NCBI GenBank assembly: GCA_024695475.1
Contig: JAILIC010000060.1
Coordinates: forward strand, 1 to 48,888
DNA from: Treponema sp.
GTDB taxonomy: Bacteria; Spirochaetota; Spirochaetia; Treponematales; Treponemataceae
Reading direction: 5' to 3'
Length of the DNA: 48,888 nt
This document shows, piece by piece, positions 16,741 through 25,137 of this stretch (position 1 is its first letter; each line of letters opens with the position of its first letter). The notes below the pieces were generated by a model. It did not search any database, had not been told where the DNA came from, and saw only the letters and a list, made by a program, of their open reading frames with translations. The position numbers and the translations under genes were made by a program.

Positions 16741-17979
16741 ATGAAAAAACTTACAATTCTTCTGTCTATTGCTACTGCTGTGGCAATGAGTGCATCTCTT
16801 TTTGCAATGGGTGCAAAGGATTCTCAGGAGTCAAAAAAGGTTGTTTTGACAATGGGTTCTTGGCGAGCTGATGATGTTGATCAAATGAATAATCTGCTTG
16901 CAGAATACAGCAAGGTTGCACCTAATGTTCATATCGATTTTAAGCCTACCAATCCTTCTGATTATAATGCTACTTTACGTTTGCAACTTGATAGTGGTAC
17001 AGGTCCTGATTTGATGTATGCACGTTCCTATGCAACTGGACAGGAATTGTATGAAGCAGGTTTTTTCGCAGATTGTACTGATATTCCTGGTTTGATGGAC
17101 AATTTTAGTGAGTCTAACCGTGCTCCTTGGACAACAAAAGACGGTAAGATGTTTGCGGTTCCTTTTGCAGCTGTTTCTCATGGAGTATATTACAACAAGA
17201 GTGTTTTCAAAAAAGAGGGCTTGTCTGTTCCAAATACATGGGAAGAATTTATCCAATTGTGCCGCACATTGCAGTCTAAAGGATATACACCTCTTGCCAA
17301 CGGTGTTGCTGATGAATGGGACATCTTGGAGTGCTTTTTCCTCGGTGGTGTAGTACCTGATTATGTTGGTGGTGCTGCAGAACGCGTACAGTATGAAAAA
17401 GGCTCAAAGAAACTTAATGATGCAGCATTCGTAGCTGCTTACCAGGCAATGGCAGAAGTAGCTCCTTATTTACCAAAAGGTTTTGAAGCTGTTACCTATA
17501 ATGACAGCCAGATTTTGTTTAATACACAAAAAGCAGTCATGTTCATGGATGGCTCTTGGACAGCTGGTGTTTACAGTGATGCTGATTTTGAATGGGGCGT
17601 TTTTGCTTTGCCAGCTCCTAAAGGTCGTAAGACAGTCATTTGTTTCCATCCTGATATGGCTTTGACAATGAACACAAAAACTGCACATCCAGAGGAAGCA
17701 AAAGCTTTCCTGGCATGGTTGTGTACAAAAGAAGGTGCTACAACAGCTTCTCGCAATCTCCCTGTTGGATACTATCCAATGATTAAGTATGAGATTGCTC
17801 TTGAAGATGCTCATGCAAATGAATTCCTTTCACTCAATACAGGTAAAGATACCGATGCACGTTTTGTATGGCCAGCATTGATGGACTTGTATGCTCCAAT
17901 GAACCAGGCTGTCATTTCAGTAATCAAAGGTACTCAGACTCCACAGCAGGCTGCTGATTCTGTAGCTGCTCGTAAGTAG
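16741..17979 (+). CDS. ABC sugar-binding protein, amino-sugar operon
   Basis: 412 residues, an extracellular solute-binding protein of the maltose/multiple-sugar class (family 1). The signal peptide runs to about residue 23 (AVAMSASLFAMGAKD); the usual lipobox Cys is absent. The mature protein has the lobe pattern VVLTMGSWRADDVDQMNNLL, YYNKSVFKKEGLSVPNTWEE and AVMFMDGSWTAGVY typical of the class. GGAGG lies 4 nt before the ATG. It is first in an operon with two permeases, nagA, nagB and a hexokinase-family gene, so the likely ligand is GlcNAc, a chito-oligosaccharide or another amino sugar. No cognate ATPase gene is present. Confidence 0.9.
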   Translation: MKKLTILLSIATAVAMSASLFAMGAKDSQESKKVVLTMGSWRADDVDQMNNLLAEYSKVAPNVHIDFKPTNPSDYNATLRLQLDSGTGPDLMYARSYATGQELYEAGFFADCTDIPGLMDNFSESNRAPWTTKDGKMFAVPFAAVSHGVYYNKSVFKKEGLSVPNTWEEFIQLCRTLQSKGYTPLANGVADEWDILECFFLGGVVPDYVGGAAERVQYEKGSKKLNDAAFVAAYQAMAEVAPYLPKGFEAVTYNDSQILFNTQKAVMFMDGSWTAGVYSDADFEWGVFALPAPKGRKTVICFHPDMALTMNTKTAHPEEAKAFLAWLCTKEGATTASRNLPVGYYPMIKYEIALEDAHANEFLSLNTGKDTDARFVWPALMDLYAPMNQAVISVIKGTQTPQQAADSVAARK

Positions 17980-18004
17980 TGTATCTCTGTTTTGTTGTAT
18001 CGTC

Positions 18005-18089
18005 TTTTTCCAGTTGAAATTTGTTTTCAACTGGAAAAACGTCTGAGTCATAGTTTCCTCAATCAAAGTATGCTATGACCGGACGTATT
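18005..18089. repeat. Composite two-hairpin element between binding-protein and permease genes
   Basis: Hairpin 1 has perfect 15-nt arms, TTTTTCCAGTTGAAA (18005-18019) and TTTCAACTGGAAAAA (18025-18039), around TTTGT. After ACG, hairpin 2 pairs GTCATAG (18047-18053) with CTATGAC (18072-18078), followed by GACGTATT (18082-18089). The same order (hairpin, AAAAACG, GTCA-hairpin, GACGTATT) recurs at 38790-38868. In this operon it may limit read-through or protect the upstream mRNA. Confidence 0.8.
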
Positions 18090-18120
18090 GGTTGTCTCTA
18101 CGCTGATTTGAGGTTGTTTC

Positions 18121-19029
18121 ATGAAAAAAGGAATAAGCATGCCAGGAACATATTGGGTGCCCTATTTGCTTCCTGCGTTTGCATTTTATGTCATCTTTAT
18201 GGCTTATCCATTGCTGAGCTCTCTTGTGTTGAGTTTGTTCAGCGGAAATCCCACAGGACCAAAAAAGTTTGTTGGTCTTGCAAACTTTATAACCTTGTTT
18301 ACCGATCCTGAAAAATCTACGAGATATTGGGGTGCTTTTGGACATACCTGTGTGTTTTTTATAATCCACATGTTGGTGCAAAATACACTCGGAATTTTAT
18401 TTGCAGTATTACTTACCAATAGAACGATGCAACATAAAAAATTGTTTCGTACTATAATTTTTATCCCTACTACATTAGCTGTATTGATTACTGGTTATTT
18501 GTGGAAACTTATGTTAAATCCTGTGTGGGCCGGTCCCATGCTTGAAAAAATTCATTTAGGCTTTTTGGCACAGCCTTGGCTTGGTAATGAAAAAACAGCA
18601 CTCCCCATTGTTGCACTTGTCTCTTGTTGGCAATGGGTAGGTATCCCTACAATGATGTTTTCTGCTGCCTTGCAGAACATTCCTGAAGAACTTATCGAAG
18701 CTGGACGTATGGAAGGTGCTGATGGTTTTACGATATTTTGTAAGATAAAAGTACCAATGATTCTTCCCGTTATTGGTATGATTGCTATCCTTACCTTTGT
18801 TAATAATTTTAATGCTTTTGACGTTGTTTTTGCGATGGAAAATGTTAATGGTGCTCCTGCATATGCAACTGATATTATAGGTACGCTATTTTATCGTGTT
18901 GGTATTGCTGGTCAACATCCTGTTGGTATTCCTGATACAGGTTTGGGAGCGGCAATTGCAACTATTACCTTCTTTGTATTGTGTCTTGGTGTTATACCGA
19001 CATTGAAAAAGACACAAAACATACAATGA
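18121..19029 (+). CDS. ABC sugar permease (MalF type)
   Basis: 302 residues with about six transmembrane segments. The MalF/UgpA-type inner-membrane permease subunit of a CUT1 importer. The ATPase-docking EAA loop reads EAGRMEGADGFTIFCKIKVP (about residues 197-216). The start at 18121 has GAGG 7 nt upstream. It pairs with the next gene and uses the binding protein encoded upstream. It is separated from that gene by a strong double hairpin, which probably lowers permease relative to binding-protein output. Confidence 0.92.
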   Translation: MKKGISMPGTYWVPYLLPAFAFYVIFMAYPLLSSLVLSLFSGNPTGPKKFVGLANFITLFTDPEKSTRYWGAFGHTCVFFIIHMLVQNTLGILFAVLLTNRTMQHKKLFRTIIFIPTTLAVLITGYLWKLMLNPVWAGPMLEKIHLGFLAQPWLGNEKTALPIVALVSCWQWVGIPTMMFSAALQNIPEELIEAGRMEGADGFTIFCKIKVPMILPVIGMIAILTFVNNFNAFDVVFAMENVNGAPAYATDIIGTLFYRVGIAGQHPVGIPDTGLGAAIATITFFVLCLGVIPTLKKTQNIQ

Positions 19030-19054
19030 TACTATTGATAAAAAGGGTTTTCCC

Positions 19055-19903
19055 ATGAAGCAAAAAAGAATAAGTTCCTTAAAGTGGGAACAAAAACATA
19101 TAGGTGCTCATATTATACTCATCTTCTGGTCAGTATTGGTATTGTTTCCGTTATGGGTAATGATCATCAATTCGTTTAAAACTCGACTTACTATTTATGC
19201 AAATCCATTTTGGTTGCCATCGAAATGGAATTTTGCAAATTATGCCTTAATACTAAAGGATGGAGATTTTCTCAATTATTTCAAAAACTCATTTATTGCC
19301 GTGTCCATTTCGTTATTTCTTGTGCTCCTGTTAGGAGCTTTGGCAAGCTATGCCTTTGCCAGCTGGAATACGAAACTGTCAAAAGGGTTATTTTTCTTTA
19401 TTATTGCAGGTATGATGTTGCCGATAAAAATTGCTTCGATACGCTTACTTGAAATGATTCGTAATTTGGGATTGCTTAATTCTGTAGCATCGTTAATACC
19501 GATTTATGTGGCGATGGGTATTCCTATTGCAGTTTTTATTTTAACGGAATTTATACGAGAAATCCCTGAAGAAATGACGGAGGCTGGTGTCATGGATGGG
19601 GCAACTCGCTTTGTCATTTTTAGACATATCATTGTACCTTTGCTGGGTCCCGCTTTAGCAACGGTAGGTATATATAATCTTGTTCCGTTTTGGAATGACT
19701 TATGGTTTCCTTTGCTGTTTATTACCAATGATGCTTCAAAGACGTTGTTGTTAGGTGTAACCCGCTTGTTTGGACAGTATCAGACAGATTGGTCAAAAGT
19801 ATTAGCCGTACTTACGTTATCTGCTGTTCCTGTTATAGCAATGTATCTGGCTATGTCCAGACAATTTATTGAAGGTTTGACAGCTGGTGCAGTTAAGGGC
19901 TGA
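19055..19903 (+). CDS. ABC sugar permease (MalG type)
   Basis: 282 residues with six transmembrane segments. The MalG/UgpE-type partner of the preceding permease. The EAA loop reads EAGVMDGATRFVIFRHIIVP. It ends ..FIEGLTAGAVKG, the usual MalG-type C-terminus. It starts 25 nt after the first permease. No ATP-binding subunit follows, so the importer presumably borrows a shared MsmX/UgpC-type ATPase encoded elsewhere. Confidence 0.92.
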   Translation: MKQKRISSLKWEQKHIGAHIILIFWSVLVLFPLWVMIINSFKTRLTIYANPFWLPSKWNFANYALILKDGDFLNYFKNSFIAVSISLFLVLLLGALASYAFASWNTKLSKGLFFFIIAGMMLPIKIASIRLLEMIRNLGLLNSVASLIPIYVAMGIPIAVFILTEFIREIPEEMTEAGVMDGATRFVIFRHIIVPLLGPALATVGIYNLVPFWNDLWFPLLFITNDASKTLLLGVTRLFGQYQTDWSKVLAVLTLSAVPVIAMYLAMSRQFIEGLTAGAVKG

Positions 19904-19963
19904 TCCATTGTAGACTGTCCAAATAAGTATTTTTGCATTTTTTCAGTAGTATATACCCTCTAA

Positions 19964-19980
19964 TTGCAAATCGCTATAAT
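19964..19980 (+). promoter_or_regulatory. Possible internal promoter/operator before nagA
   Basis: TTGCAAATCGCTAT (19964-19977) matches 12 of 14 bases of TTGACAATCGCTAT at the operon promoter (16678). It overlaps a perfect TATAAT (19975-19980), without a good -35 at 17 bp. It could be a regulator site shared by the two transcription starts. Confidence 0.4.
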
Positions 19981-20007
19981 AAACGTGCTTACGGAGGATG
20001 TTTTCTC

Positions 20008-21189
20008 ATGCAATTGTGTCTTCATAATGGAAAAGTTTTGAACGGCATTTCAGAAATGGATAGTTGTGCCGTTTTAATACAAGACAGTAAAATTGTTGAT
20101 GTTTTTTCAGAAGAACGATTTAAACAAAAGTCGTTTGATGATGAGGTCCGTGTCATAGATGTGCATGGTGCCTATATTGCACCTGGTCTCATAGATACTC
20201 ATATTCATGGATTTAAAGGCCATGGTACGGATGAGTGTACTACCGAAAATATATTACAGATGTCCTATGATTTAGGGCAGTATGGTGTTACTGCTTTTAA
20301 CCCGACTATGTACCCTGCTGATGAAGGAGTTATGATAGCTTCTATTAAGGCTATTGTTGCTGCCATGGGACGTGAAAATGGTGCAAAAATTATGGGTATT
20401 CATCTGGAAGGTCCATTTATTTCGCCAAATAAACTGGGTGTCCAGCGTCCTGAAACGGTAAAAGCTGTTGATATAGATTTGATGGAACGCCTGTGGAATG
20501 CTTCAGAGGGGCATATAGTTAATATGACTGTAGCTCCAGAGCTAAAAGGAATGCGTCGCCTTGCCTTGTATTGTATCGATAAGGGAATTGTCCTGCAGGC
20601 TGGGCATACAGACGCCGCATATAGTAATATGGTCGAAGGTATGCAGGCTGGTATTTTTCATGCTACGCACTTTTTTAACGCTATGAGCCAGATGCACCAT
20701 CGCAACCCAGGTGCGGTAGGTGCTGTATTGATACACCCGGAAATGTCTTGCGAAATTATTGCAGATGGCGTACATGTTCATCCCGATTTGTTTAAATTAT
20801 TGCAGAAAGATAAGTCGTCAGATCAAATTGTTTTAGTTACAGATGCGCTTAAACCAACTGAACAAGAAGGTGAGCATTTAACAGCTAATGGAGAAGAAGT
20901 CATATTGGAAGGTGGCTGCTTCCATCGAAAGGCTGATGGAGTAATTGCAGGTTCTTCATTGACGATGATTCGCGGTGTAAAAAATCTTGTTCATTTTGGA
21001 TTTCCTGTTGCAGATGCGGTCAAATGTGCTACTGCAAATCCTGCTCGTATCATGGGATATCGAAAAAAGGGAATGCTTGTACCAGGATTTGATAGTGATG
21101 TTATTGTGTTTGACAAGCATTTTAATTTACAATTTGTCTTGGCTCAAGGCAAGCCGTTGTTAATAACCCGTGAGTTAGAAGCACGGTAA
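20008..21189 (+). CDS. nagA: N-acetylglucosamine-6-phosphate deacetylase
   Basis: 393 residues from ATG 20008, chosen for its GGAGG at 19993-19997; a longer frame from 19933 has no ribosome site. Amidohydrolase of the NagA family: metal-site motif LIDTHIHGFKGHGTDE, the Glu in GIHLEGPFISPNKLG, His in LQAGHTDA, THFFNAMSQMHHRNPG, and catalytic Asp in VLVTDALKPTE (about D279). It converts GlcNAc-6-P to GlcN-6-P plus acetate in the cytoplasm. Lies directly upstream of nagB and downstream of an ABC importer, which supports amino-sugar catabolism. Confidence 0.96.
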   Translation: MQLCLHNGKVLNGISEMDSCAVLIQDSKIVDVFSEERFKQKSFDDEVRVIDVHGAYIAPGLIDTHIHGFKGHGTDECTTENILQMSYDLGQYGVTAFNPTMYPADEGVMIASIKAIVAAMGRENGAKIMGIHLEGPFISPNKLGVQRPETVKAVDIDLMERLWNASEGHIVNMTVAPELKGMRRLALYCIDKGIVLQAGHTDAAYSNMVEGMQAGIFHATHFFNAMSQMHHRNPGAVGAVLIHPEMSCEIIADGVHVHPDLFKLLQKDKSSDQIVLVTDALKPTEQEGEHLTANGEEVILEGGCFHRKADGVIAGSSLTMIRGVKNLVHFGFPVADAVKCATANPARIMGYRKKGMLVPGFDSDVIVFDKHFNLQFVLAQGKPLLITRELEAR

Positions 21190-21217
21190 AATATATAGAT
21201 TTAAAAGGATTGTGTGT

Positions 21218-22021
21218 ATGCGTGTTGTTATTAAGAAAGATTATGCAGATTGTTCAGAGTGGACTGCAAATTATATTGCCCGTCGTATATTGGATGCAAA
21301 TCCAACAGAACAGAGACCTTTTGTTTTAGGATTACCTACCGGAAGTACCCCTATTGGTGTGTATGAGCACTTGGTAAAACTCTATAACAAAAAGAAGATT
21401 TCTTTTAAGAATGTAGTGACCTTCAATATGGATGAATATGTTGGACTTGCAGATGATCATCCACAAAGTTATCACTATTTTATGTATGACCACTTTTTTA
21501 AGCATATCGATATTAAAAAAGAAAATATTCATATTCTTAATGGTCTTGCAAAAAATCCAGAAGAGGAATGTGCTGCCTATGAAAAGGCCATCAAGGCTTA
21601 TGGCGGTATCGATTTATTCCTTGGTGGTATCGGTAGTGATGGACATATTGCTTTTAACGAACCTGGTTCCTCATTGACATCTCGAACTCGTGTTATGACT
21701 TTGACACAAGAAACAATTGCAGCAAACTCTCGCTTTTTTGAGGGCGATTTATCAAAGGTTCCGACTCGGGCCTTTACTGTTGGTGTTGGTACTATTTGTG
21801 ATGCCCGTGAAGTTATAATTATGGTTACTGACCGTTCAAAGGCTAAGGCTTTGGCACAGGGGGTCGAAGGTGCTGTCAGCCAGATGTGGCCAATAACTGC
21901 ATTGCAATTACATCAGAATGCAATTATTGCATGTACTGATGATGCTACTGATGAGCTTAAGGTAGGAACTGTTCGGTATTTTAACAATATGGAATCTCAT
22001 TATCCTGTACCGGAAGTGTAA
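21218..22021 (+). CDS. nagB: Glucosamine-6-phosphate deaminase
   Basis: 267 residues from ATG 21218 (AAAAGGA upstream; an in-frame GTG at 21212 is less likely). Classical NagB: phosphate loop LGLPTGSTPIGVYEHL, catalytic region FNMDEYVGLADDHPQSYHYF, and GGIGSDGHIAFNEPGSSL. It converts GlcN-6-P to fructose-6-P and ammonia, feeding glycolysis. It lies 28 nt after nagA and 6 nt before the hexokinase gene, so all three are one transcript. Confidence 0.97.
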   Translation: MRVVIKKDYADCSEWTANYIARRILDANPTEQRPFVLGLPTGSTPIGVYEHLVKLYNKKKISFKNVVTFNMDEYVGLADDHPQSYHYFMYDHFFKHIDIKKENIHILNGLAKNPEEECAAYEKAIKAYGGIDLFLGGIGSDGHIAFNEPGSSLTSRTRVMTLTQETIAANSRFFEGDLSKVPTRAFTVGVGTICDAREVIIMVTDRSKAKALAQGVEGAVSQMWPITALQLHQNAIIACTDDATDELKVGTVRYFNNMESHYPVPEV

Positions 22022-22027
22022 TACAGT

Positions 22028-23392
22028 ATGAAATCAACCTCTTATATACGTCAACAAGTAGATGCTTTTTTAAGTCGTTATGGATTTACCAGAGAAAGTT
22101 GTGGCATGCGCACGGTCGTTTCGGCTTTGTTGTATGATATGGAGCAAGCTTTAGCTCATGCAACTGGTTACGAGGCTGGTGGACATATAAAGGATGGTGT
22201 ACAGGCTATGTTGCCTGTATGGACCTTGCCTCCAGAGCATATGCCTCGTAATAAAAAGGTAATTGTCATCGATGCGGGAGGCACTAATTTTAGATCCTGT
22301 TTGGTATCTTTTGATACTGATGGTGTTCCTATTATTAGTGATATGCAAAAAACTGCAATGCCAGCCATTGATCGGGAATATTCTAAAGCAGAGTTTTTTG
22401 ATGCCATAGCAGCTAATCTTGATCATTTAAAAGACAAGGCATCGGTAATTGGTTTTTGTTTTTCATATTCAATGGAAATCCTTCCTGACGGTGATGGTAA
22501 GATTGTAGAGTTTTCAAAAGAAATAAAGGCAGAAGAAGTTGTTGGCTCTCATATGGGTAAATGTTTGGCAGAAGCCTTACGGGCTCGTGGCTGGACTGCT
22601 ATTGATCATATTGCCATGCTTAATGATACTACTGCAGCTTTGCTTGCTGGTAGTGTCTGTGGGGGTAGCTCAAAACGCTATGATTCCTATGTAGGCTTTA
22701 TCTTAGGTACAGGCATGAATTGTGCCTATATAGAAAGTAAACCTATTGGCAAGATTGCACACTCGTATGAGCAAATACCAGCTAGTCAGATTGTTGTAAA
22801 TGAGATTGGTTCTTTTGATCGTCTGCCGATGAGTGACTTTGATAAAGAGCTTGATGCTGCTTCTCAGCGACCAGGCCGTTTTATTATGGAAAAAATGTGT
22901 TCTGGCGGATATCTGGGATTGTTGGCAACTATTATCATCCGCCATGCAATTGCTGAGTCATTGTTTTCTGATGGCTTTGCAGGCGCATTTGGTAAACTTG
23001 AGAAAGAACAAGGTGGATTTTCTTTATATGATATGGACCGTTTTATGTATACACCATTTGATGATACAACACTATTAGGTGCCATTGTATCAAAGGGAAC
23101 CGCCGAAGATTACGAAACAATGTATTATATCTTAGATGCTGTTATTCAGCGTAGTGCGTGTCTTGCTGCTGGCTGTATAGCAGCTGCAGTTATAAAAAGT
23201 GGTAAGGGAACCAATCCGCTCCATCCTGTCTGTGTAGTATGTAATGGCACAACCTTCCATAAAACCTATGGCTTAAAGGATCGTGTTTCTGCATATTTGC
23301 GTCAGTTCTTGACGGAAGAGCAAGGTCTTTATTACGAATTGGTCAGTGTTGATAATGATATTACACTAGGCTCGGCAGCTGCGGCGGTGTAA
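22028..23392 (+). CDS. Eukaryotic-type hexokinase, probable amino-sugar kinase
   Basis: 454 residues, matching the 50-kDa eukaryotic hexokinase fold rather than bacterial ROK kinases. Phosphate-1 motif VIVIDAGGTNFRSCLV, catalytic Asp in AMLNDTTAALLAG (about D200), GFILGTGMNCAYIE, then VNEIGSFDRLP and the fungal/animal-like FIMEKMCSGGYLGLL. Treponemes are known to carry such a hexokinase. Its place right after nagAB argues that it phosphorylates the imported GlcNAc or glucosamine, since ABC uptake delivers unphosphorylated sugar and NagA needs the 6-phosphate. Glucose kinase activity is the alternative. Last gene of the operon. Confidence 0.9.
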   Translation: MKSTSYIRQQVDAFLSRYGFTRESCGMRTVVSALLYDMEQALAHATGYEAGGHIKDGVQAMLPVWTLPPEHMPRNKKVIVIDAGGTNFRSCLVSFDTDGVPIISDMQKTAMPAIDREYSKAEFFDAIAANLDHLKDKASVIGFCFSYSMEILPDGDGKIVEFSKEIKAEEVVGSHMGKCLAEALRARGWTAIDHIAMLNDTTAALLAGSVCGGSSKRYDSYVGFILGTGMNCAYIESKPIGKIAHSYEQIPASQIVVNEIGSFDRLPMSDFDKELDAASQRPGRFIMEKMCSGGYLGLLATIIIRHAIAESLFSDGFAGAFGKLEKEQGGFSLYDMDRFMYTPFDDTTLLGAIVSKGTAEDYETMYYILDAVIQRSACLAAGCIAAAVIKSGKGTNPLHPVCVVCNGTTFHKTYGLKDRVSAYLRQFLTEEQGLYYELVSVDNDITLGSAAAAV

Positions 23393-23403
23393 AAGGTTGG
23401 TAC

Positions 23404-23435
23404 AAGCTGCTGTATACATTGTGTTATAGCAGCTT
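23404..23435 (+). terminator. Hairpin after the nag operon
   Basis: AAGCTGCTGTATA (23404-23416) pairs with TATAGCAGCTT (23425-23435) with a small bulge around an 8-nt loop, 11 nt after the hexokinase stop. The following tract (TGTGTATAG) is not T-rich until 23448, so it may be a weak or Rho-assisted terminator or a processing stop. Confidence 0.5.
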
Positions 23436-23460
23436 TGTGTATAGATAATTTTTACACATA

Positions 23461-23469
23461 TGATATACT
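23461..23469 (+). promoter_or_regulatory. Extended -10 promoter of the ECF S component gene
   Basis: TGATATACT: an extended TGn plus TATACT box, with no clear -35. It ends only 7 nt before the ATG at 23477 and no Shine-Dalgarno is visible, implying a leaderless or nearly leaderless mRNA. Confidence 0.5.
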
Positions 23470-23476
23470 ACATTAT

Positions 23477-24040
23477 ATGAGTTTAATAGCAATTACGAGA
23501 AAAGAACGAAAACCTGTGTCTGCACAACTACAATCAATTGCAACAATACTTGCAATAGTAGCTGCAGTCGTAGTACCACAAGTATTTCATCAGATTGGTG
23601 TTATCAGTGGGGCTGGTAAAGCTCCTGGTGTCGCCTTTAGCCCTATGCACTTGCCTATCATTATAGTAGGCTTGTTGGCTGGTCCGTATGCAGGCGCTAT
23701 TGCTGGCCTTGGAGGTCCTGTGGCTGCTTTTGCCTTGTCTGGAATGCCAACAGCTGCCCAGCTCCCCTTTATGATGGTTGAGCTGCTGGGTTATGGATTA
23801 ACGGCAGGCTTACTTCGTCAGGAGAGACTTCCATTACTGTTAAAAGTGGTCGTTGCCCAAGTGATGGGGCGGGTGCTACGTATGGTAGCAGTGTTTGTTG
23901 CCTTTTATATTTTGGGTGATACCCATCAGCAGTTGTTCAGGGTATGGACGAGTATACCTGCTTCTTTGCCAGGTATAGTACTGCAATGGACGTGTATACC
24001 ATTATTTGTCTATTGGATTGAAAACCAAAAGCGTTCATAG
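23477..24040 (+). CDS. ECF transporter S component
   Basis: 187 residues from ATG 23477 (a longer frame from 23435 would need a TTG start). Five to six hydrophobic segments. The stretch VAFSPMHLPIIIVGLLAGPY, then AGAIAGLGGPVAAFALSGMP, and a conserved VELLGYGLTAGLL are characteristic of ECF-type vitamin/micronutrient S components. The S component binds the substrate in the membrane and uses a shared energising module (EcfT plus two ATPases) not encoded here. The ligand cannot be told from sequence or context. A strong terminator follows at 24067. Confidence 0.75.
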   Translation: MSLIAITRKERKPVSAQLQSIATILAIVAAVVVPQVFHQIGVISGAGKAPGVAFSPMHLPIIIVGLLAGPYAGAIAGLGGPVAAFALSGMPTAAQLPFMMVELLGYGLTAGLLRQERLPLLLKVVVAQVMGRVLRMVAVFVAFYILGDTHQQLFRVWTSIPASLPGIVLQWTCIPLFVYWIENQKRS

Positions 24041-24066
24041 AAAGTTTACATACGATTAAGTATTAC

Positions 24067-24114
24067 GTGTACCCTAAAAACTTGAAAACAATTTTTGGAG
24101 GTACACTTTTTTTT
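24067..24114 (+). terminator. Rho-independent terminator after the ECF S component gene
   Basis: GTGTACC (24067-24073) pairs with GGTACAC (24100-24106), the inner AAAA/TTTT segments extend the stem, and eight T follow directly (24107-24114). It lies 26 nt after the stop. Confidence 0.85.
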
Positions 24115-24139
24115 GTTAAATATTTTTTTAAATTCCCTA

Positions 24140-24168
24140 TTGAATAAGTATCTAATATAGTGTATGTT
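24140..24168 (+). promoter_or_regulatory. Promoter of the amino-acid ABC operon
   Basis: TTGAAT (24140-24145), 17-bp spacer ending in TG, TATGTT (24163-24168). The extended -10 form is about 18 nt before the ATG at 24187. Confidence 0.6.
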
Positions 24169-24186
24169 CGAATTAGAGGTGAGTTT

Positions 24187-25122
24187 ATGAAAAAAATTTT
24201 TTTACAAGTCGTATTACCAATCGTATTATCTGCTGCTCTTTTTGCTGGTGGCAAAAGCGATGCTCCAGCTGCTGCAAATGCACAGCCAGCATCTTCTCCT
24301 GCTATCGATAAAGTAGCATTTGACTCCTTGCTTTCATCAGGTGTTGTTGCAGATGATGCTGAAATTGCTGCAAATGCATGGGCTTCTCAAGTAAAAAAAG
24401 CTGGTGTATTGCGTGTAGGAGCTGTACGTACTTCTTTCTTATTTAGTCAGCTTGACGAAACAGATAATGGTATCCGTGGCTTTGATGCAGGATTGTTTCA
24501 GCTGTTGGCACGATATATCCTTGGTGATGCAACAAAGTTTGAAATTACACAGGTTGATTCTAGTACCCGTGAGGCTGTTTTGCGCAACGGACAGGTTGAT
24601 GCAGTTTTTGCAACCTATTCAATAACCGAAGCCCGCAAAAAATTAATTTCGTTTGCTGGTCCATACTATACATCTAAACAGGCTATTTTGGTTAAATATG
24701 GCAATAAGAAGATTACTTCAATTGATGACCTTGCAGAAAAGACGGTAGCCACACAATCTGGTTCTACCGGTCCTTCTATTCTTGCTGAATATGCACCAAA
24801 AGCTATTGTTCAGGAATTTAAAAATGATATTGAAGCTCGTACTGCATTACAGCAGGGACGTGTTGATGCCTATGTTACTGACTATACATTGCTTTTGAAT
24901 GCCATTGTAAAAAATCCAAATACCTATGAAATTGCCGGTGACTCTTTTGGTTCTGAAGATAACTATGGTATTGGTCTGCCACTTGATAGTGATGGTGTAG
25001 CATTTGTAAATACATTCTTAAAGAAAATTGTTGCAGATGGTACATGGGAAAAACTTTGGTTGATATCTCTTGGTAACCGTACTGGTATCGAAAAAGCTCC
25101 TGCAGCCCCAGCTGTTCAGTAA
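24187..25122 (+). CDS. Amino-acid ABC transporter binding protein
   Basis: 311 residues from ATG 24187 (AGAGGTG upstream). Signal peptide MKKIFLQVVLPIVLSAALFA, then GGKSD with no lipobox Cys. Family 3 solute-binding protein (GlnH/PEB1 type): VLRVGAVRTSFLFSQ, GIRGFDAGLFQLLARYIL, VDAVFATYSITEARKKLISF, TVATQSGSTGPSIL, VDAYVTDYTLLLNAI. The ligand is probably glutamate, aspartate or glutamine. First gene of an operon with two permeases, an ATPase and a gamma-glutamyl hydrolase-like gene. Confidence 0.92.
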   Translation: MKKIFLQVVLPIVLSAALFAGGKSDAPAAANAQPASSPAIDKVAFDSLLSSGVVADDAEIAANAWASQVKKAGVLRVGAVRTSFLFSQLDETDNGIRGFDAGLFQLLARYILGDATKFEITQVDSSTREAVLRNGQVDAVFATYSITEARKKLISFAGPYYTSKQAILVKYGNKKITSIDDLAEKTVATQSGSTGPSILAEYAPKAIVQEFKNDIEARTALQQGRVDAYVTDYTLLLNAIVKNPNTYEIAGDSFGSEDNYGIGLPLDSDGVAFVNTFLKKIVADGTWEKLWLISLGNRTGIEKAPAAPAVQ

Positions 25123-25137
25123 TCGTATCAGTTACTT

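Noticed and set aside
22028-23392. Hexokinase as a ROK-family NagK
   Set aside because: The ROK zinc-binding Cys cluster is missing, and the sequence has the eukaryotic hexokinase EKM-SGGYLG region.
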